From NCBI RefSeq assembly GCF_001428405.1, contig NZ_LMSL01000002.1:252928-311268 (forward strand): DNA of 58,341 bases, given 5' to 3'. This stretch comes from Frateuria sp. Soil773 (GTDB taxonomy: Bacteria > Pseudomonadota > Gammaproteobacteria > Xanthomonadales > Rhodanobacteraceae). The notes beneath the pieces are model-generated. The model did no database searches and was not told the DNA's origin. It saw only the letters and a list, made by a program, of their open reading frames with translations. The translations under genes and the position numbers were made by a program. Below, piece after piece: positions 48,230 to 56,979 of this stretch; position 1 is the stretch's first letter, and every line of letters begins with the position of its first letter.

Positions 48230-49011
48230 GCACGCTCGCGGTGGCGCGGCTGGAACTGCGCCGGCTCTCCGTGCGCCCGCTGGCCTGGGTGCTCGGCGCG
48301 CTGACCCTGGCCGAGCTGGCCTGGCGCTTCACCCTGCTGCTCGGCGGCTTCCTCGCCGGCCAGGTCAAGCTGGCCGCGATGCCGGGCGGCCCCGGCTATA
48401 CCGACCTGGTCGCGGTGCCGCTGCTCAGCAGCATGCTGACCGGCGGCTTCCTGCCGTTCGGGCTGGCCGAGCTGGCCCTGGTGATCGTGCCGCTGCTGAC
48501 CATGTCGACGTTGGCCGGCGAGCGCGGCAACGGCACCCTGCCGCTGCTGTTCGCCACCGGCACGCCGGCCTGGCAGATCGTGCTGGGCAAGTACCTGGCC
48601 GTGCTCGGCTGGCTGCTGCTGTGGCTGCTGCTGACCCTGGCGATGCCGTTGAGCGTGGCGCACGGCACCCACCTGGACTGGGGCAAGCTGGCCGCCGCGA
48701 CGCTGGGCAGCGCCGCGATGCTGGCCGCGCTGGCCGCCGTGGGCCTGGCCTGCTCGGCGTACGCCTCGCACCCGGCGATCGCTGCGGCGGCCAGCCTGAT
48801 GCTGGCGCTGGCGCTGTGGATCGTGAACCTGGGCGCGCAGGTCGCCGGCATCGACAACGGCGTACTCAACTGGCTGGCGCTGGGCACCCACCTGGAAACC
48901 CTGCTGCGCGGACTGGTCTCCAGCGCGGACCTGCTCTGGTTCGTGCTGGTGGCGGCGGTGGCGCTGGTGCTGGCGGCGCACCGCCTCGCCGGCGACCGGG
49001 AGCGCAACTGA
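48226..49011 (+). CDS. ABC-2 type permease (GldF-like)
   Basis: A 261-residue permease with six membrane segments, including LAWVLGALTLAELAWRFTLLLGG, LALVIVPLLTMSTLAGERGNGTL and YLAVLGWLLLWLLLTLAMPL. The cytoplasmic segment AGERGNGTLPLLFATG is the coupling motif of ABC-2 permeases. It overlaps the ATPase gene by four bases (ATGA) and the next gene by one. Confidence 0.87.
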   Translation: MSTLAVARLELRRLSVRPLAWVLGALTLAELAWRFTLLLGGFLAGQVKLAAMPGGPGYTDLVAVPLLSSMLTGGFLPFGLAELALVIVPLLTMSTLAGERGNGTLPLLFATGTPAWQIVLGKYLAVLGWLLLWLLLTLAMPLSVAHGTHLDWGKLAAATLGSAAMLAALAAVGLACSAYASHPAIAAAASLMLALALWIVNLGAQVAGIDNGVLNWLALGTHLETLLRGLVSSADLLWFVLVAAVALVLAAHRLAGDRERN

Positions 49012-50366
49012 TGGGCCGCCGCTTCGCGCGCCTGGACGGCTGGCTGCTCGCGCTGGCGCTGCTGCTCGGCGCCGCCGCGATCGGCTACCTGGGCAGCCGC
49101 CACGCGGTGGTCGCCGACTGGACCGCCGGCGGCCGCGCCAGCCTGTCCGCGGAAACCCGCGCGGTGCTGGCGAAGCTCGACGGCCCGGTGGAGATCGTCA
49201 GCTACGCCAGCCCGCAGGGCCGGCTGCGCCAGACCGTGGCCGCCTTCGTGCAGCGCTACACCCGGCTCAAGCCCGACCTCGGCCTGCGCTTCGTCGATCC
49301 CGAGCGGGACCCGGCGGCGATGCGCGAGCTGGGTATCACCGTCGACGGCGCGCTGATCGTGCACTACAAGGGCCGCGAGCAGCACCTGGACGAGTTGTCC
49401 GAGCGCAGCCTGAGCAATGCGCTGGAACGCCTCGCCCGCGGCGGCGAGCGGATCGTCGCGTTCGTCGCCGGCGACGGCGAGCGCCAGCCCGACGGCAAGG
49501 CGAACGCCGACCTGGGCACGTTCATGGCCCAGTTGGAAAGCCGCGGCATGCGCGCGGTGCCGCTGAACTTCTCGCAGGTGACGGCGGTGCCGCAGCACAC
49601 CGACCTGGTGGTGCTGGCCAGCCCGACCCTGCCGCTGCCGGCCGGCGCCGTGCGCGCGCTCACCGACTACCTCGCCCGAGGCGGCAACCTGCTGTGGCTG
49701 ACCGAGCCGGGCAACGAGGACCTGGGCCTGCGCCCGCTGGCCGACGCGCTCGGCGTGCGGGTGCTGCCGGGCGTGCTGGTGGACGGCGGCGGCAGCGCGC
49801 TGGGGCTGCAGGATCCGCGCATGATCGCGCTCGGCGACTACCCGTTCCACGCGGTCACCGCCGGCTTCCGCATGACCACGCTGTTCCCGCAGGCGTCGGC
49901 GCTGGCGCAGGTCAGCAAGACCGCCTGGGCCGTCGTGCCGTTCCTGCGCTCCGGGCCGCAGAGCTGGACCGAGTTCCAGCCGATTGCCAACGACGCCGGC
50001 TCGACCATCCGCTACGACGCCGACGCCGACGAGCTGAAGGGGCCGCTGGACTTCGGCTTCGCGCTGAGCCGGCTGTCGCCCAGCCCGGACAAGAGCGTGC
50101 AGCGCGCGGCGGTGGTCGGCGACGGCGACTTCCTCTCCAACACCTTCCTCGGCAACGGCGGCAACCGCGCGCTGGGCGAGCGGCTGTTCGACTGGCTGCT
50201 CGGCGACGACGCCCTGGTGAACATGCCGCCGCGCGGCGCGCCGGACCGGCTGCTGCGGATCTCGCAGGGCGGGCTCAACACCGCCAGCCTCGGCTTCCTG
50301 ATCGTGCTGCCGCTGCTGTTGCTGATTGCCGGCGGCCTGATCGCGTGGCGCCGGCGGCGGCGCTGA
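49011..50366 (+). CDS. GldG-family ABC-associated protein
   Basis: A 451-residue protein with an N-terminal membrane helix (GWLLALALLLGAAAIGYLG), a large extracytoplasmic domain (DUF4350/IFT-like: ERIVAFVAGDGERQPDGK, DLVVLASPTLPLPAGAVRALTDYL) and a C-terminal helix (LGFLIVLPLLLLIAGGLIAW). In Bacteroidetes GldG belongs to the gliding complex; in gammaproteobacteria the role of this module is unknown. Start and stop overlap the neighbours by a single base (TGATG). Confidence 0.83.
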   Translation: MGRRFARLDGWLLALALLLGAAAIGYLGSRHAVVADWTAGGRASLSAETRAVLAKLDGPVEIVSYASPQGRLRQTVAAFVQRYTRLKPDLGLRFVDPERDPAAMRELGITVDGALIVHYKGREQHLDELSERSLSNALERLARGGERIVAFVAGDGERQPDGKANADLGTFMAQLESRGMRAVPLNFSQVTAVPQHTDLVVLASPTLPLPAGAVRALTDYLARGGNLLWLTEPGNEDLGLRPLADALGVRVLPGVLVDGGGSALGLQDPRMIALGDYPFHAVTAGFRMTTLFPQASALAQVSKTAWAVVPFLRSGPQSWTEFQPIANDAGSTIRYDADADELKGPLDFGFALSRLSPSPDKSVQRAAVVGDGDFLSNTFLGNGGNRALGERLFDWLLGDDALVNMPPRGAPDRLLRISQGGLNTASLGFLIVLPLLLLIAGGLIAWRRRRR

Positions 50367-50857
50367 TGACGCGCAGCGGACGCCGGCGGCTGGTCGCCCT
50401 GCTGGCCGTGGCCGCGCTGCTGGCGGCGGCCGGCTGGCAATGGCGGCAGGACCGGCACGCCGCCGACGGCACCCTGCTGGCGCGCGACCCCGCCTCGATC
50501 GACGCGATCGCGCTGCGCCTGGCCGGCGCGCCCGTCGAGCACTACGCCAGGCGCGACGGCCACTGGTGGCGGACCGACGCCGGCACGCCCGTCCGCGCCG
50601 ACGACGGCCGCCTCGGCGAACTGGCCGAGGTCGCCGCCGCGCCCGTGCTGGGCTGGCGCGAGGCCGACGCGTTCGAGCCGGGCCGGATCGGCCTGTCGCA
50701 CCCGCTGGCCGTGCTGACCCTGGACGGCCAGGCGCTGGAATTCGGCGAGAGCATGGCGACCGGCCCCCTGCGCTACGTGCGGGTCGGCCGGCGGATCGCC
50801 CTGGTGCCGCTGCGCTATACGCCGCGACCGGTGCAGGGCGTCCGCGCCACGCCGTAG
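50366..50857 (+). CDS. Small membrane-anchored protein of the GldG module (DUF4340-like)
   Basis: A 163-residue protein with one N-terminal membrane helix (RLVALLAVAALLAAAGWQW) and a mixed domain: LLARDPASIDAIALRL, HYARRDGHWWRTD, RIGLSHPLAVLTLDGQALEFGE, LRYVRVGRRIALVP. This matches the start of DUF4340 proteins, which are usually longer. Here only about one domain remains, so it may be a natural short form. It overlaps the GldG-like stop by one base and is last in the operon. Confidence 0.75.
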   Translation: MTRSGRRRLVALLAVAALLAAAGWQWRQDRHAADGTLLARDPASIDAIALRLAGAPVEHYARRDGHWWRTDAGTPVRADDGRLGELAEVAAAPVLGWREADAFEPGRIGLSHPLAVLTLDGQALEFGESMATGPLRYVRVGRRIALVPLRYTPRPVQGVRATP

Positions 50858-50923
50858 CGGACACTTGCGCCGCCACGGCCTCGCCCCATATCGACGGGAA
50901 TGATCCCGAGCTGGAGCACCGCG

Positions 50924-52333
50924 ATGACCAGGCAACCGATTGGCGTGTACGGCATGGGCGTGATGGGCCGCAACCTCGCGCTGAACATCGAGAGCCGCGG
51001 CCACGCCGTGTCGATCCACAACCGCGGGCGCGCGCTCACCGACGAAGTGCTCGCGGCGCATCCCGGCCGCCGACTGGTGCCGACCTATTCGCTGCAGGAG
51101 TTCGTCGACTCGCTGCAACAGCCGCGGCGAATCCTGCTGATGATCAAGGCCGGCGCCCCGGTCGACGAGACGCTGGCCGCGCTCAAGCCCCTGCTGAACC
51201 CCGGCGACGTGGTGATCGACGGCGGCAACAGCTTCTTCGAGGACACCATCCGGCGCGAACGCGAGATGCGCGAGGCCGGGCTGCACTTCATCGGCAGCGG
51301 CGTCTCGGGCGGCGAGGAAGGCGCCCTGCACGGTCCCTCGATCATGCCCGGCGGCCCGCGCGAAGCCTACGAGCTGGTCGCGCCGATCCTCACCGCGATC
51401 GCCGCCCGCGCGCCGGACGGCGAGCCGTGCGTGGCGTGGATGGGCCCGGACGGCGCCGGCCACTACGTGAAGATGGTGCACAACGGCATCGAGTACGGCG
51501 ACATGCAGTTGATCGCCGAGAGCTACGCCGTGCTGAAGCGGGTGCTCGGGCTGGGCAATGCCGAACTGGCGTCGATCTACGACACCTGGAACCGGGGCGA
51601 GCTGGACAGCTACCTGATCGAGATCACCGCCAGGATCTTCCGCCAGAAGGACCCGGAAAGCGGCAAGGACCTCGTCGACGTGATCCTCGACCGCGCCGCG
51701 CAGAAGGGCACCGGCAAGTGGACCAGCCAGAGCGCGCTGGACCTCGGCGTGCCGCTGCCGCTGATCACCGAGTCGGTGTTCGCGCGCGTGCTGTCGTCGC
51801 TGAAGGACGAGCGCGTCGCCGCCAGCACGCAGTTGCAGGGGCCGCCGTCCGTGCCCTTCACCGGCGACCGCGACGCCTTCATCGAGGCGGTGCGGCGCGC
51901 GCTGTACCTGAGCAAGTTGGTGTCCTACGCGCAGGGCTTCGCGCAGTTGCGCGCCGCCTCCGCCGAGTACGGCTGGAAGCTGGACTACGGCACCATCGCG
52001 AAGATCTGGCGCGGCGGCTGCATCATCCGCGCCCGCTTCCTGCAGGACATCGCCAGCGCCTACGCGCACGACGGGCAGCTGGCCAACCTGCTGCTGGCGC
52101 CGGGCCTGCGCGAGACCGCGGTGGATTACCAGGCGGCGCTGCGCGAGGTGGTCGCCACCGCCGTGCGCGCCGGCGTGCCGGTGCCGGGCTTCGCCTCGGC
52201 GATCGCCTACTACGACGGCTACCGCTCCGCGCAGTTGCCGGCCAACCTGATCCAGGCGCAGCGCGACTTCTTCGGCGCCCACACGTTCGAACGCGTCGAT
52301 CGCGGAGGCAGTTTCCACGCCGACTGGAGCTGA
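50924..52333 (+). CDS. gnd: 6-phosphogluconate dehydrogenase, decarboxylating
   Basis: A 469-residue enzyme making ribulose 5-phosphate, CO2 and NAD(P)H in the pentose phosphate pathway. The N-terminal dinucleotide motif is [16 protein letters not shown]. Then come [35 protein letters not shown], the catalytic Lys in [13 protein letters not shown], and [13 protein letters not shown]. Length equals the classical 468-residue type. GGAG lies 8 bases before ATG 50924. Coenzyme preference was not read from the sequence. Confidence 0.95.
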   Translation: MTRQPIGVYGMGVMGRNLALNIESRGHAVSIHNRGRALTDEVLAAHPGRRLVPTYSLQEFVDSLQQPRRILLMIKAGAPVDETLAALKPLLNPGDVVIDGGNSFFEDTIRREREMREAGLHFIGSGVSGGEEGALHGPSIMPGGPREAYELVAPILTAIAARAPDGEPCVAWMGPDGAGHYVKMVHNGIEYGDMQLIAESYAVLKRVLGLGNAELASIYDTWNRGELDSYLIEITARIFRQKDPESGKDLVDVILDRAAQKGTGKWTSQSALDLGVPLPLITESVFARVLSSLKDERVAASTQLQGPPSVPFTGDRDAFIEAVRRALYLSKLVSYAQGFAQLRAASAEYGWKLDYGTIAKIWRGGCIIRARFLQDIASAYAHDGQLANLLLAPGLRETAVDYQAALREVVATAVRAGVPVPGFASAIAYYDGYRSAQLPANLIQAQRDFFGAHTFERVDRGGSFHADWS

Positions 52334-52340
52334 GGCTTAG

Positions 52341-52479
52341 GAGTGAGCGAAGAGGAATGAGAAGCGAGAGTGCGGTTCGCGGTGACCCGCACGGCTTTGC
52401 CCTGTCGACCACATTCGTGCAACACGGCCCTTGATCGCCACAGCCTCTCTCTCACTTCTCACTCCTCTTTATCTCACTT
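52341..52479. repeat. Purine-rich imperfect inverted repeat between gnd and mutM
   Basis: GAGTGAGCGAAGAGGAATGA and the following GAAGCGAGAG (52341-52370) are complementary, with several mismatches, to the pyrimidine-rich stretch 52446-52479. The 75-base middle contains no gene. The whole 155-bp gap is thus one long hairpin ending 10 bases before the mutM ATG. Confidence 0.7.
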
Positions 52480-52488
52480 CTCGCCCCC

Positions 52489-53316
52489 ATGCCCGAACTA
52501 CCCGAAGTCGAAACCACCCGCCGCGGCATCGAGCCGCACCTGCTCGGCCGCCGCGTCGCCGCGGTGACGCTGCGCCGGCCCGACCTGCGCTGGCCGATCC
52601 CGCGCGAGATCGCCGAACTGCTGCCCGGCCAGCGCATCGACGCGGTGGAGCGGCGCGCCAAATACCTGCTGCTGCACACCCGGGCGGGCAGCGCGCTGCT
52701 GCACCTGGGCATGAGCGGCATGCTGCGCGTGCTGCCGCCGGACGCGCTGCCCGGCAGGCACGACCACGTCGACATCGCGCTCGAACCGACCGCGGCCGAG
52801 GGCGCGCGCGTGCTGCGTTTCACCGACCCGCGCCGCTTCGGCTGCCTGCTGTGGCAGGCGCCGGGCGAAACCCACGAGCTGCTCGCGAGCCTCGGCCCGG
52901 AGCCGCTGACCGACGCCTTCGACGGCGACCTCTTGTGGCACCTATCGCGCGGCCGCAGCGCGGCGGTGAAGCTGTTCCTGATGGACAACGCGGTGGTGGT
53001 CGGCGTGGGCAACATCTACGCCAGCGAGGCGCTGTACGCCGCCGGCATCGACCCGCGCCGCGCCGCCGGCTCGGTCTCGCGCGCACGCTACGCGCGGCTC
53101 GCCGCGGAAGTGAAGCGCATCCTGGCCTGGGCGATCGAACGCGGCGGCACCACCCTGCGCGACTTCCTCAACCCCGACGGCGCGCCGGGCTATTTCTTCC
53201 GCGAGCTCAACGTCTACGGCCGCGCCGGCGAGCCCTGCCACGCCTGCGCCACGCCGGTGCGGCAGGCCGTGCTCGGCCAGCGCTCCACCTTCTGGTGCCC
53301 GCGCTGCCAGCGCTGA
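52489..53316 (+). CDS. mutM: Formamidopyrimidine-DNA glycosylase
   Basis: A 275-residue base-excision repair enzyme removing 8-oxoguanine and FaPy lesions, with AP-lyase activity. The mature N-terminus PELPEVET has catalytic Pro2 and Glu3, and Lys58 is in the RRAKYLLL segment. The helix-two-turn-helix is [19 protein letters not shown], and the C-terminal zinc finger is [20 protein letters not shown] followed by CPRC. There is no recognisable Shine-Dalgarno; the ATG directly follows the pyrimidine-rich repeat arm. Confidence 0.96.
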   Translation: MPELPEVETTRRGIEPHLLGRRVAAVTLRRPDLRWPIPREIAELLPGQRIDAVERRAKYLLLHTRAGSALLHLGMSGMLRVLPPDALPGRHDHVDIALEPTAAEGARVLRFTDPRRFGCLLWQAPGETHELLASLGPEPLTDAFDGDLLWHLSRGRSAAVKLFLMDNAVVVGVGNIYASEALYAAGIDPRRAAGSVSRARYARLAAEVKRILAWAIERGGTTLRDFLNPDGAPGYFFRELNVYGRAGEPCHACATPVRQAVLGQRSTFWCPRCQR

Positions 53317-53317
53317 T

Positions 53318-53347
53318 GCGCCCGCGACGGCGATGGCCCGCGGGCGC
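53318..53347. terminator. Hairpin between convergent mutM and sulfatase genes
   Basis: GCGCCCGCG and CGCGGGCGC are perfect 9-bp complements around a 12-base loop. It fills the 30-bp gap and touches the sulfatase stop codon. No T-run. Confidence 0.45.
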
Positions 53348-55068
53348 TACCGGTAGACGTGCAGGTGGTCGAAGATCCACGCGTGGTAGGAATGCAGCAG
53401 GGACTTGTCCGGGCATTCCTCGTACAGGCCCCCGCACCGGGTCTCCAGGCTTTCCAACGCCGAGAAATAGGGGTCCGCGGGCAGGCCGGCGGTCCGCAGC
53501 ACCATGCTCGGCAGGTAGGCGATGTCGACCATCGGGTAGTTGGGCAGCGTAGGGCCGGCGAAATTGCTCTTGAGCATGAAGTACGTGAGGCTGTCCCGGT
53601 AGGGCTCCAGGCCCGCCGGCACGGTGCGCGGCATCTCGCGGATCACACCGCTGAAGGACGGCTGGTGGTCGCCGAAGTGCATGATCACGGTGGGCTCCGG
53701 GCGATGCAGGAAATCCCGCTCCAACTGGCTCATGCCCTTGTCCGACTCCTGCAGTTGCGCGAGGTAAGCGCTCAGGTTCAGTTCCTGCGCCTGGGGAAGG
53801 TCCGGCAGCAGGCCCTGGTCGAACGGTGCGGGCAGTTCCTTCAGCGGATGCTTGTCGTGGGGGCCGTGCTGCGCCATCGTCAGGACCATCATGAAGATCG
53901 GCCGGCCGGCCTTTCGGTTCTCGTCGTAGATCTTCTTGGCCGCGGCGAACATCTGCTCGTCGTTGGCATGCCACATCTTCATGCCGAGGTCGTCGATGTC
54001 GTAGAACTTGTCGAAGCCGTAGGCCTGGTAGGCGTTGCGCGCGTTGATGAAGCCACCGTTGGCGGGATAGACCGCAATGGTGAGGTAGCCCATGCGGCCG
54101 AGCTGCATCGGCAGGCTGTCGTGCATCCGCGGCGCCAGCACGAACGGCGCATACGCACCGGCCGGCCCGAAGATGCTCTGCGGCATCCCGGTGATCGAGG
54201 CGAATTCGCTGACCCAGGTGCCGCCGCCGAAGGTATGCGTGCGCAGCGGGCCGTGGGCGCGGGTGTACTCGTCGGGCTGGAACATCTGCACGCGGCACTG
54301 CGCGATGGTGCAGCCGGCGAAGCCGGAAGGATCGAACGTGCTTTCCTCCAGCACCTGGATGATGTCGGGGCGCGCATCGGGCGGTGCACCGGCCGGCGCA
54401 CGCCCCTGGGCGGTGTCGCCCCAGTCACGCTCGGCCGTCGCCGCATCGCTCATGGGAGGCAAGGTGGGGCGCATGTCGTGCGCCGTGACGAAGAAGTTGG
54501 TCATGTGCGCATCGTCGGAGAGCTTGCTCCAGAGATCGGCGCGATAGACACCCGCGAAGACGCCATCGGGCCGCAGGCACAACCAGGCAAGCATTGCGCA
54601 GGCCGCCACGCCCGCGACCCGTGCCCCCAGGCGAAGTCCGGTGCTGCGCATGCGCCCAAACAGCGGGCGGTCGTTGCGCCATACGAGCCACAGAAGCAAG
54701 GGCACGATCACCACGGTGTATATCGCCGAGCGCCACAGGTGGGGGTACTGCCCCAGGGTCTGGACCAGGCTGCCGCGGACGAAGTAGACGAAATCGGACA
54801 GCATCAGCGGCGATTCCAGATAGCGGAACTTCACCGCCGCGATGAACGCCAGTTCGTAGAACAGCGCACCACCGACGACCAGGGCGAAAGCCAGGCGTCC
54901 CGTCGCGAACGCCAGCATGCCGACCGTGCAAAGCATGAGGGCCAGGATGTAGTTGCGCTGGATCTGCTCCGGCTGCAGCCAGGCGCTCTTGGCGACGCAG
55001 AGGGCGAAGACGACGACGGCAAGCAGGAGCACGAACATCCGTGTACCGCGCCTTGGGCTTTGTCGCAT
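53347..55068 (-). CDS. LTA-synthase-like membrane sulfatase/phosphotransferase
   Basis: A 573-residue alkaline-phosphatase-superfamily enzyme. About five membrane helices (11-26, 40-56, 58-78, 115-130, 150-166) precede a periplasmic domain starting near 233. The likely nucleophile is Thr244 in VLEESTFDPSG; GTWVSEFASITG (283-294) and HFGDHQP (near 480) are the family metal/substrate motifs. Gram-negative members move phosphoglycerol or phosphoethanolamine onto periplasmic glucans or envelope sugars (OpgB type), or act as sulfatases. AAGGAG lies 6 bases before ATG 55068. No glucan-synthesis gene is adjacent. Confidence 0.85.
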   Translation of the reverse strand: MRQSPRRGTRMFVLLLAVVVFALCVAKSAWLQPEQIQRNYILALMLCTVGMLAFATGRLAFALVVGGALFYELAFIAAVKFRYLESPLMLSDFVYFVRGSLVQTLGQYPHLWRSAIYTVVIVPLLLWLVWRNDRPLFGRMRSTGLRLGARVAGVAACAMLAWLCLRPDGVFAGVYRADLWSKLSDDAHMTNFFVTAHDMRPTLPPMSDAATAERDWGDTAQGRAPAGAPPDARPDIIQVLEESTFDPSGFAGCTIAQCRVQMFQPDEYTRAHGPLRTHTFGGGTWVSEFASITGMPQSIFGPAGAYAPFVLAPRMHDSLPMQLGRMGYLTIAVYPANGGFINARNAYQAYGFDKFYDIDDLGMKMWHANDEQMFAAAKKIYDENRKAGRPIFMMVLTMAQHGPHDKHPLKELPAPFDQGLLPDLPQAQELNLSAYLAQLQESDKGMSQLERDFLHRPEPTVIMHFGDHQPSFSGVIREMPRTVPAGLEPYRDSLTYFMLKSNFAGPTLPNYPMVDIAYLPSMVLRTAGLPADPYFSALESLETRCGGLYEECPDKSLLHSYHAWIFDHLHVYR

Positions 55069-55381
55069 GCATGGCTCCTTCAAACCGTTCCCCTCTGTGC
55101 AGGGAATCCTCGTTCTCGAAAAACGCCTTCCAGCGCCCGAACCCGTTCGCGAACGCGCCCGGCGCAAAGCCGCGGCCGATGCATCGGGAAGGCAGCGCAT
55201 ACGAAAGGAGGCGCCCCTGTTCGCAGAACCTCGCCTGCCGCCGGTGCAGGCACGACGCGCCGGCTCCGGGCAGCCCGCATGGCTCCGGGCAGTTGCGCAT
55301 CATAATCGATGACAAGGGTGTTACAGGCGCCATGCCATTGCACCCGAGCGCGGCGGCGTCATCCCGCGCGCCCCGCGGCGT
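55069..55381. other. Intergenic region upstream of the sulfatase gene
   Basis: This 313-bp region contains the Shine-Dalgarno of the sulfatase gene (AAGGAG on the minus strand) and a short palindrome, CGTTCGCGAACG. No gene, repeat family member or convincing promoter was found; CATAAT near 55299 is the only AT-rich spot. Confidence 0.4.
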
Positions 55382-56152
55382 TCACACCGGCCAGCGGAAC
55401 GCCACGTGGGTATTGCTGAACCGCGGGTCGTCCATGCTGCCGCCCGGCTGCGCGACGAGCCCGCCCGGCACGCCGTCGACGTCGAGCGGCTGGCCTTGCG
55501 CGAACTGCGCGCCGAGCGCCTGCAGCTCGACCAGGCGCTCGCACAGCAGGCCGGCGCGGTCGATCTCGGCATCGGGGATGTTGCGCAGCTCCAGGTCCGG
55601 CCGGCCGAACTTGCGCATGCCGCGCGTATGCACGCGCGAGCGGTCCGCGCCCTCGTCGGCGCTGCGCAGGATCAGCACGTGGTTGCGCGGCGGCGCGCCG
55701 CCCGGCACCAGGTAGTGGCGGCGCCAGGCGGCGGCGTCGAACAGGGTGAGGATCTGCGGGTCGAGCACGCTCTTGCCGCCGATGTCCAGCAGCGCCGCGA
55801 GCACGCCCATGGTGTCGCGCAGGTAGTCGAGCGAATCGCGGTCCTTGAGGGTGCCGCGCACCACCAGCACGTCGGGCTCGATGCGCGCCTGCTCGTAGGT
55901 CTCCGGCGCGTCCTCCTTCAGCAGGGCGCCCAGCGCGCCGGCCAGCGGGTAGCCGTCCCAGTGGCGCAGCACGGCGTTCTGGAAGCGCTGCAGCTCGACG
56001 CCCTCGGGCAGGCCGTTGCTGCCGTGGCGCGCGGCCGGGATCGCCAGGTCCGGCGCGAACTGGCCGAACACGAAGAACTGCAGCACCGCTTCCTCGTCGC
56101 CGGGCTGCCAGTACGGGCGCGGCCAGGCGCCGGTGGAGGTGGGTTCGGCCAT
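55382..56152 (-). CDS. Conserved protein of unknown function
   Basis: A 256-residue soluble protein without signal peptide or membrane segment. Notable segments are EEAVLQFFVFGQFAPDLAIP, VLVVRGTLKDRDSLDYLRDTMGVLAALLDIGGKSVLDPQILTLF and SRVHTRGMRKFGRPDLELRN. The last resembles DUF4261-type proteins, which I mention only as a guess. AAGGAAA precedes ATG 56152. It is followed on the plus side by tdk (60 bp apart, same strand), so the two may be cotranscribed. Confidence 0.75.
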   Translation of the reverse strand: MAEPTSTGAWPRPYWQPGDEEAVLQFFVFGQFAPDLAIPAARHGSNGLPEGVELQRFQNAVLRHWDGYPLAGALGALLKEDAPETYEQARIEPDVLVVRGTLKDRDSLDYLRDTMGVLAALLDIGGKSVLDPQILTLFDAAAWRRHYLVPGGAPPRNHVLILRSADEGADRSRVHTRGMRKFGRPDLELRNIPDAEIDRAGLLCERLVELQALGAQFAQGQPLDVDGVPGGLVAQPGGSMDDPRFSNTHVAFRWPV

Positions 56153-56212
56153 GTCGTTTCCTTGTTGGTGATGCGCCGCGGGGCGATGCTCATGGGGTAC
56201 CTCGCCGGATGG

Positions 56213-56842
56213 CTACCGCTCGCCCAGCGGCAGGACCGGCTGCTGCAGCTCGATGCGGCCCCGACCCTCGGTGATGTGCTTGAACTCGGCGCGGCTCACC
56301 GAGACATAGCGGTCGTTGCCGCCGATCTCAACCTGCGGCCCCTCGGTGACGGCGCGGCCGTGCTCGTCCACGCGCACCACCATGGTCGCCTTGCGGCCGG
56401 TGTGGCAGATCGTCTTGATCTCTTCCAGGTTGTCGGCCCAGGCCAGCAGGTAGCGGCTGCCCTCGAACAGCTCGCCGCGGAAATCCGTGCGCAGGCCGTA
56501 GGCCAGCACCGGGATGCCGAGCCTGTCGACCACGTCGCTGAGCTGCCACACCTGCGCCTTGGCGAGGAACTGCGCCTCGTCCACGAACACGCAGTGCAGC
56601 GGCCCGTGCAGGGCGATGTCGGCCTCCACCAGCGCCAGCAGGTTCTCGTCGCCGCGGAAGCGCCGCGCGTTCGCCTTCAGGCCGATCCGCGAGGCCACCA
56701 CGCCCTCGCCGTAGCGGTTGTCCAGCGCCGGCGTGAGGATCAGCGTGCGCATGCCGCGCTCGTGATAGTTGTAGGCGCTCTGCAGCAGCGTGGTGGTCTT
56801 GCCGGCGTTCATCGCCGAGTAATAGAAATAGAGCTTGGCCAT
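56213..56842 (-). CDS. tdk: Thymidine kinase (type II)
   Basis: A 209-residue thymidine salvage enzyme. P-loop [13 protein letters not shown] (within residues 8-20), VFVDEAQFL (Walker B with catalytic Glu), the lasso region [20 protein letters not shown] and [16 protein letters not shown]. The E. coli type carries Cys in CFCGRK and VSVCRKHY that hold structural zinc; here only one Cys remains (ICHTGRK), so zinc binding is probably lost or altered. ATG 56842 directly follows an inverted-repeat region. Confidence 0.94.
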   Translation of the reverse strand: MAKLYFYYSAMNAGKTTTLLQSAYNYHERGMRTLILTPALDNRYGEGVVASRIGLKANARRFRGDENLLALVEADIALHGPLHCVFVDEAQFLAKAQVWQLSDVVDRLGIPVLAYGLRTDFRGELFEGSRYLLAWADNLEEIKTICHTGRKATMVVRVDEHGRAVTEGPQVEIGGNDRYVSVSRAEFKHITEGRGRIELQQPVLPLGER

Positions 56843-56852
56843 GAGCGCGGGA

Positions 56853-56979
56853 ATCGGGAATGGAGAATAGGGAATGATCGAAGCCGTGCCAGCCGGACCA
56901 TGCCCGCAAGTTTCTCATACGCCCGGCCCTGCGGGCCCTCGCTTCTCCTACTCCCTATTCTCCATTCCCTATTCCCGAT
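56853..56979. repeat. Purine-rich inverted repeat between tdk and halogenase genes
   Basis: GGGAATGGAGAATAGGG lies on the left (56857-56873) and its complement is in the right arm (about 56951-56969), where a second GGGAAT word (reverse strand) extends it. The centre carries GGCCCTGCGGGCC. The 126-bp gap is therefore one long hairpin of the same style as 52341-52479. Confidence 0.75.
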
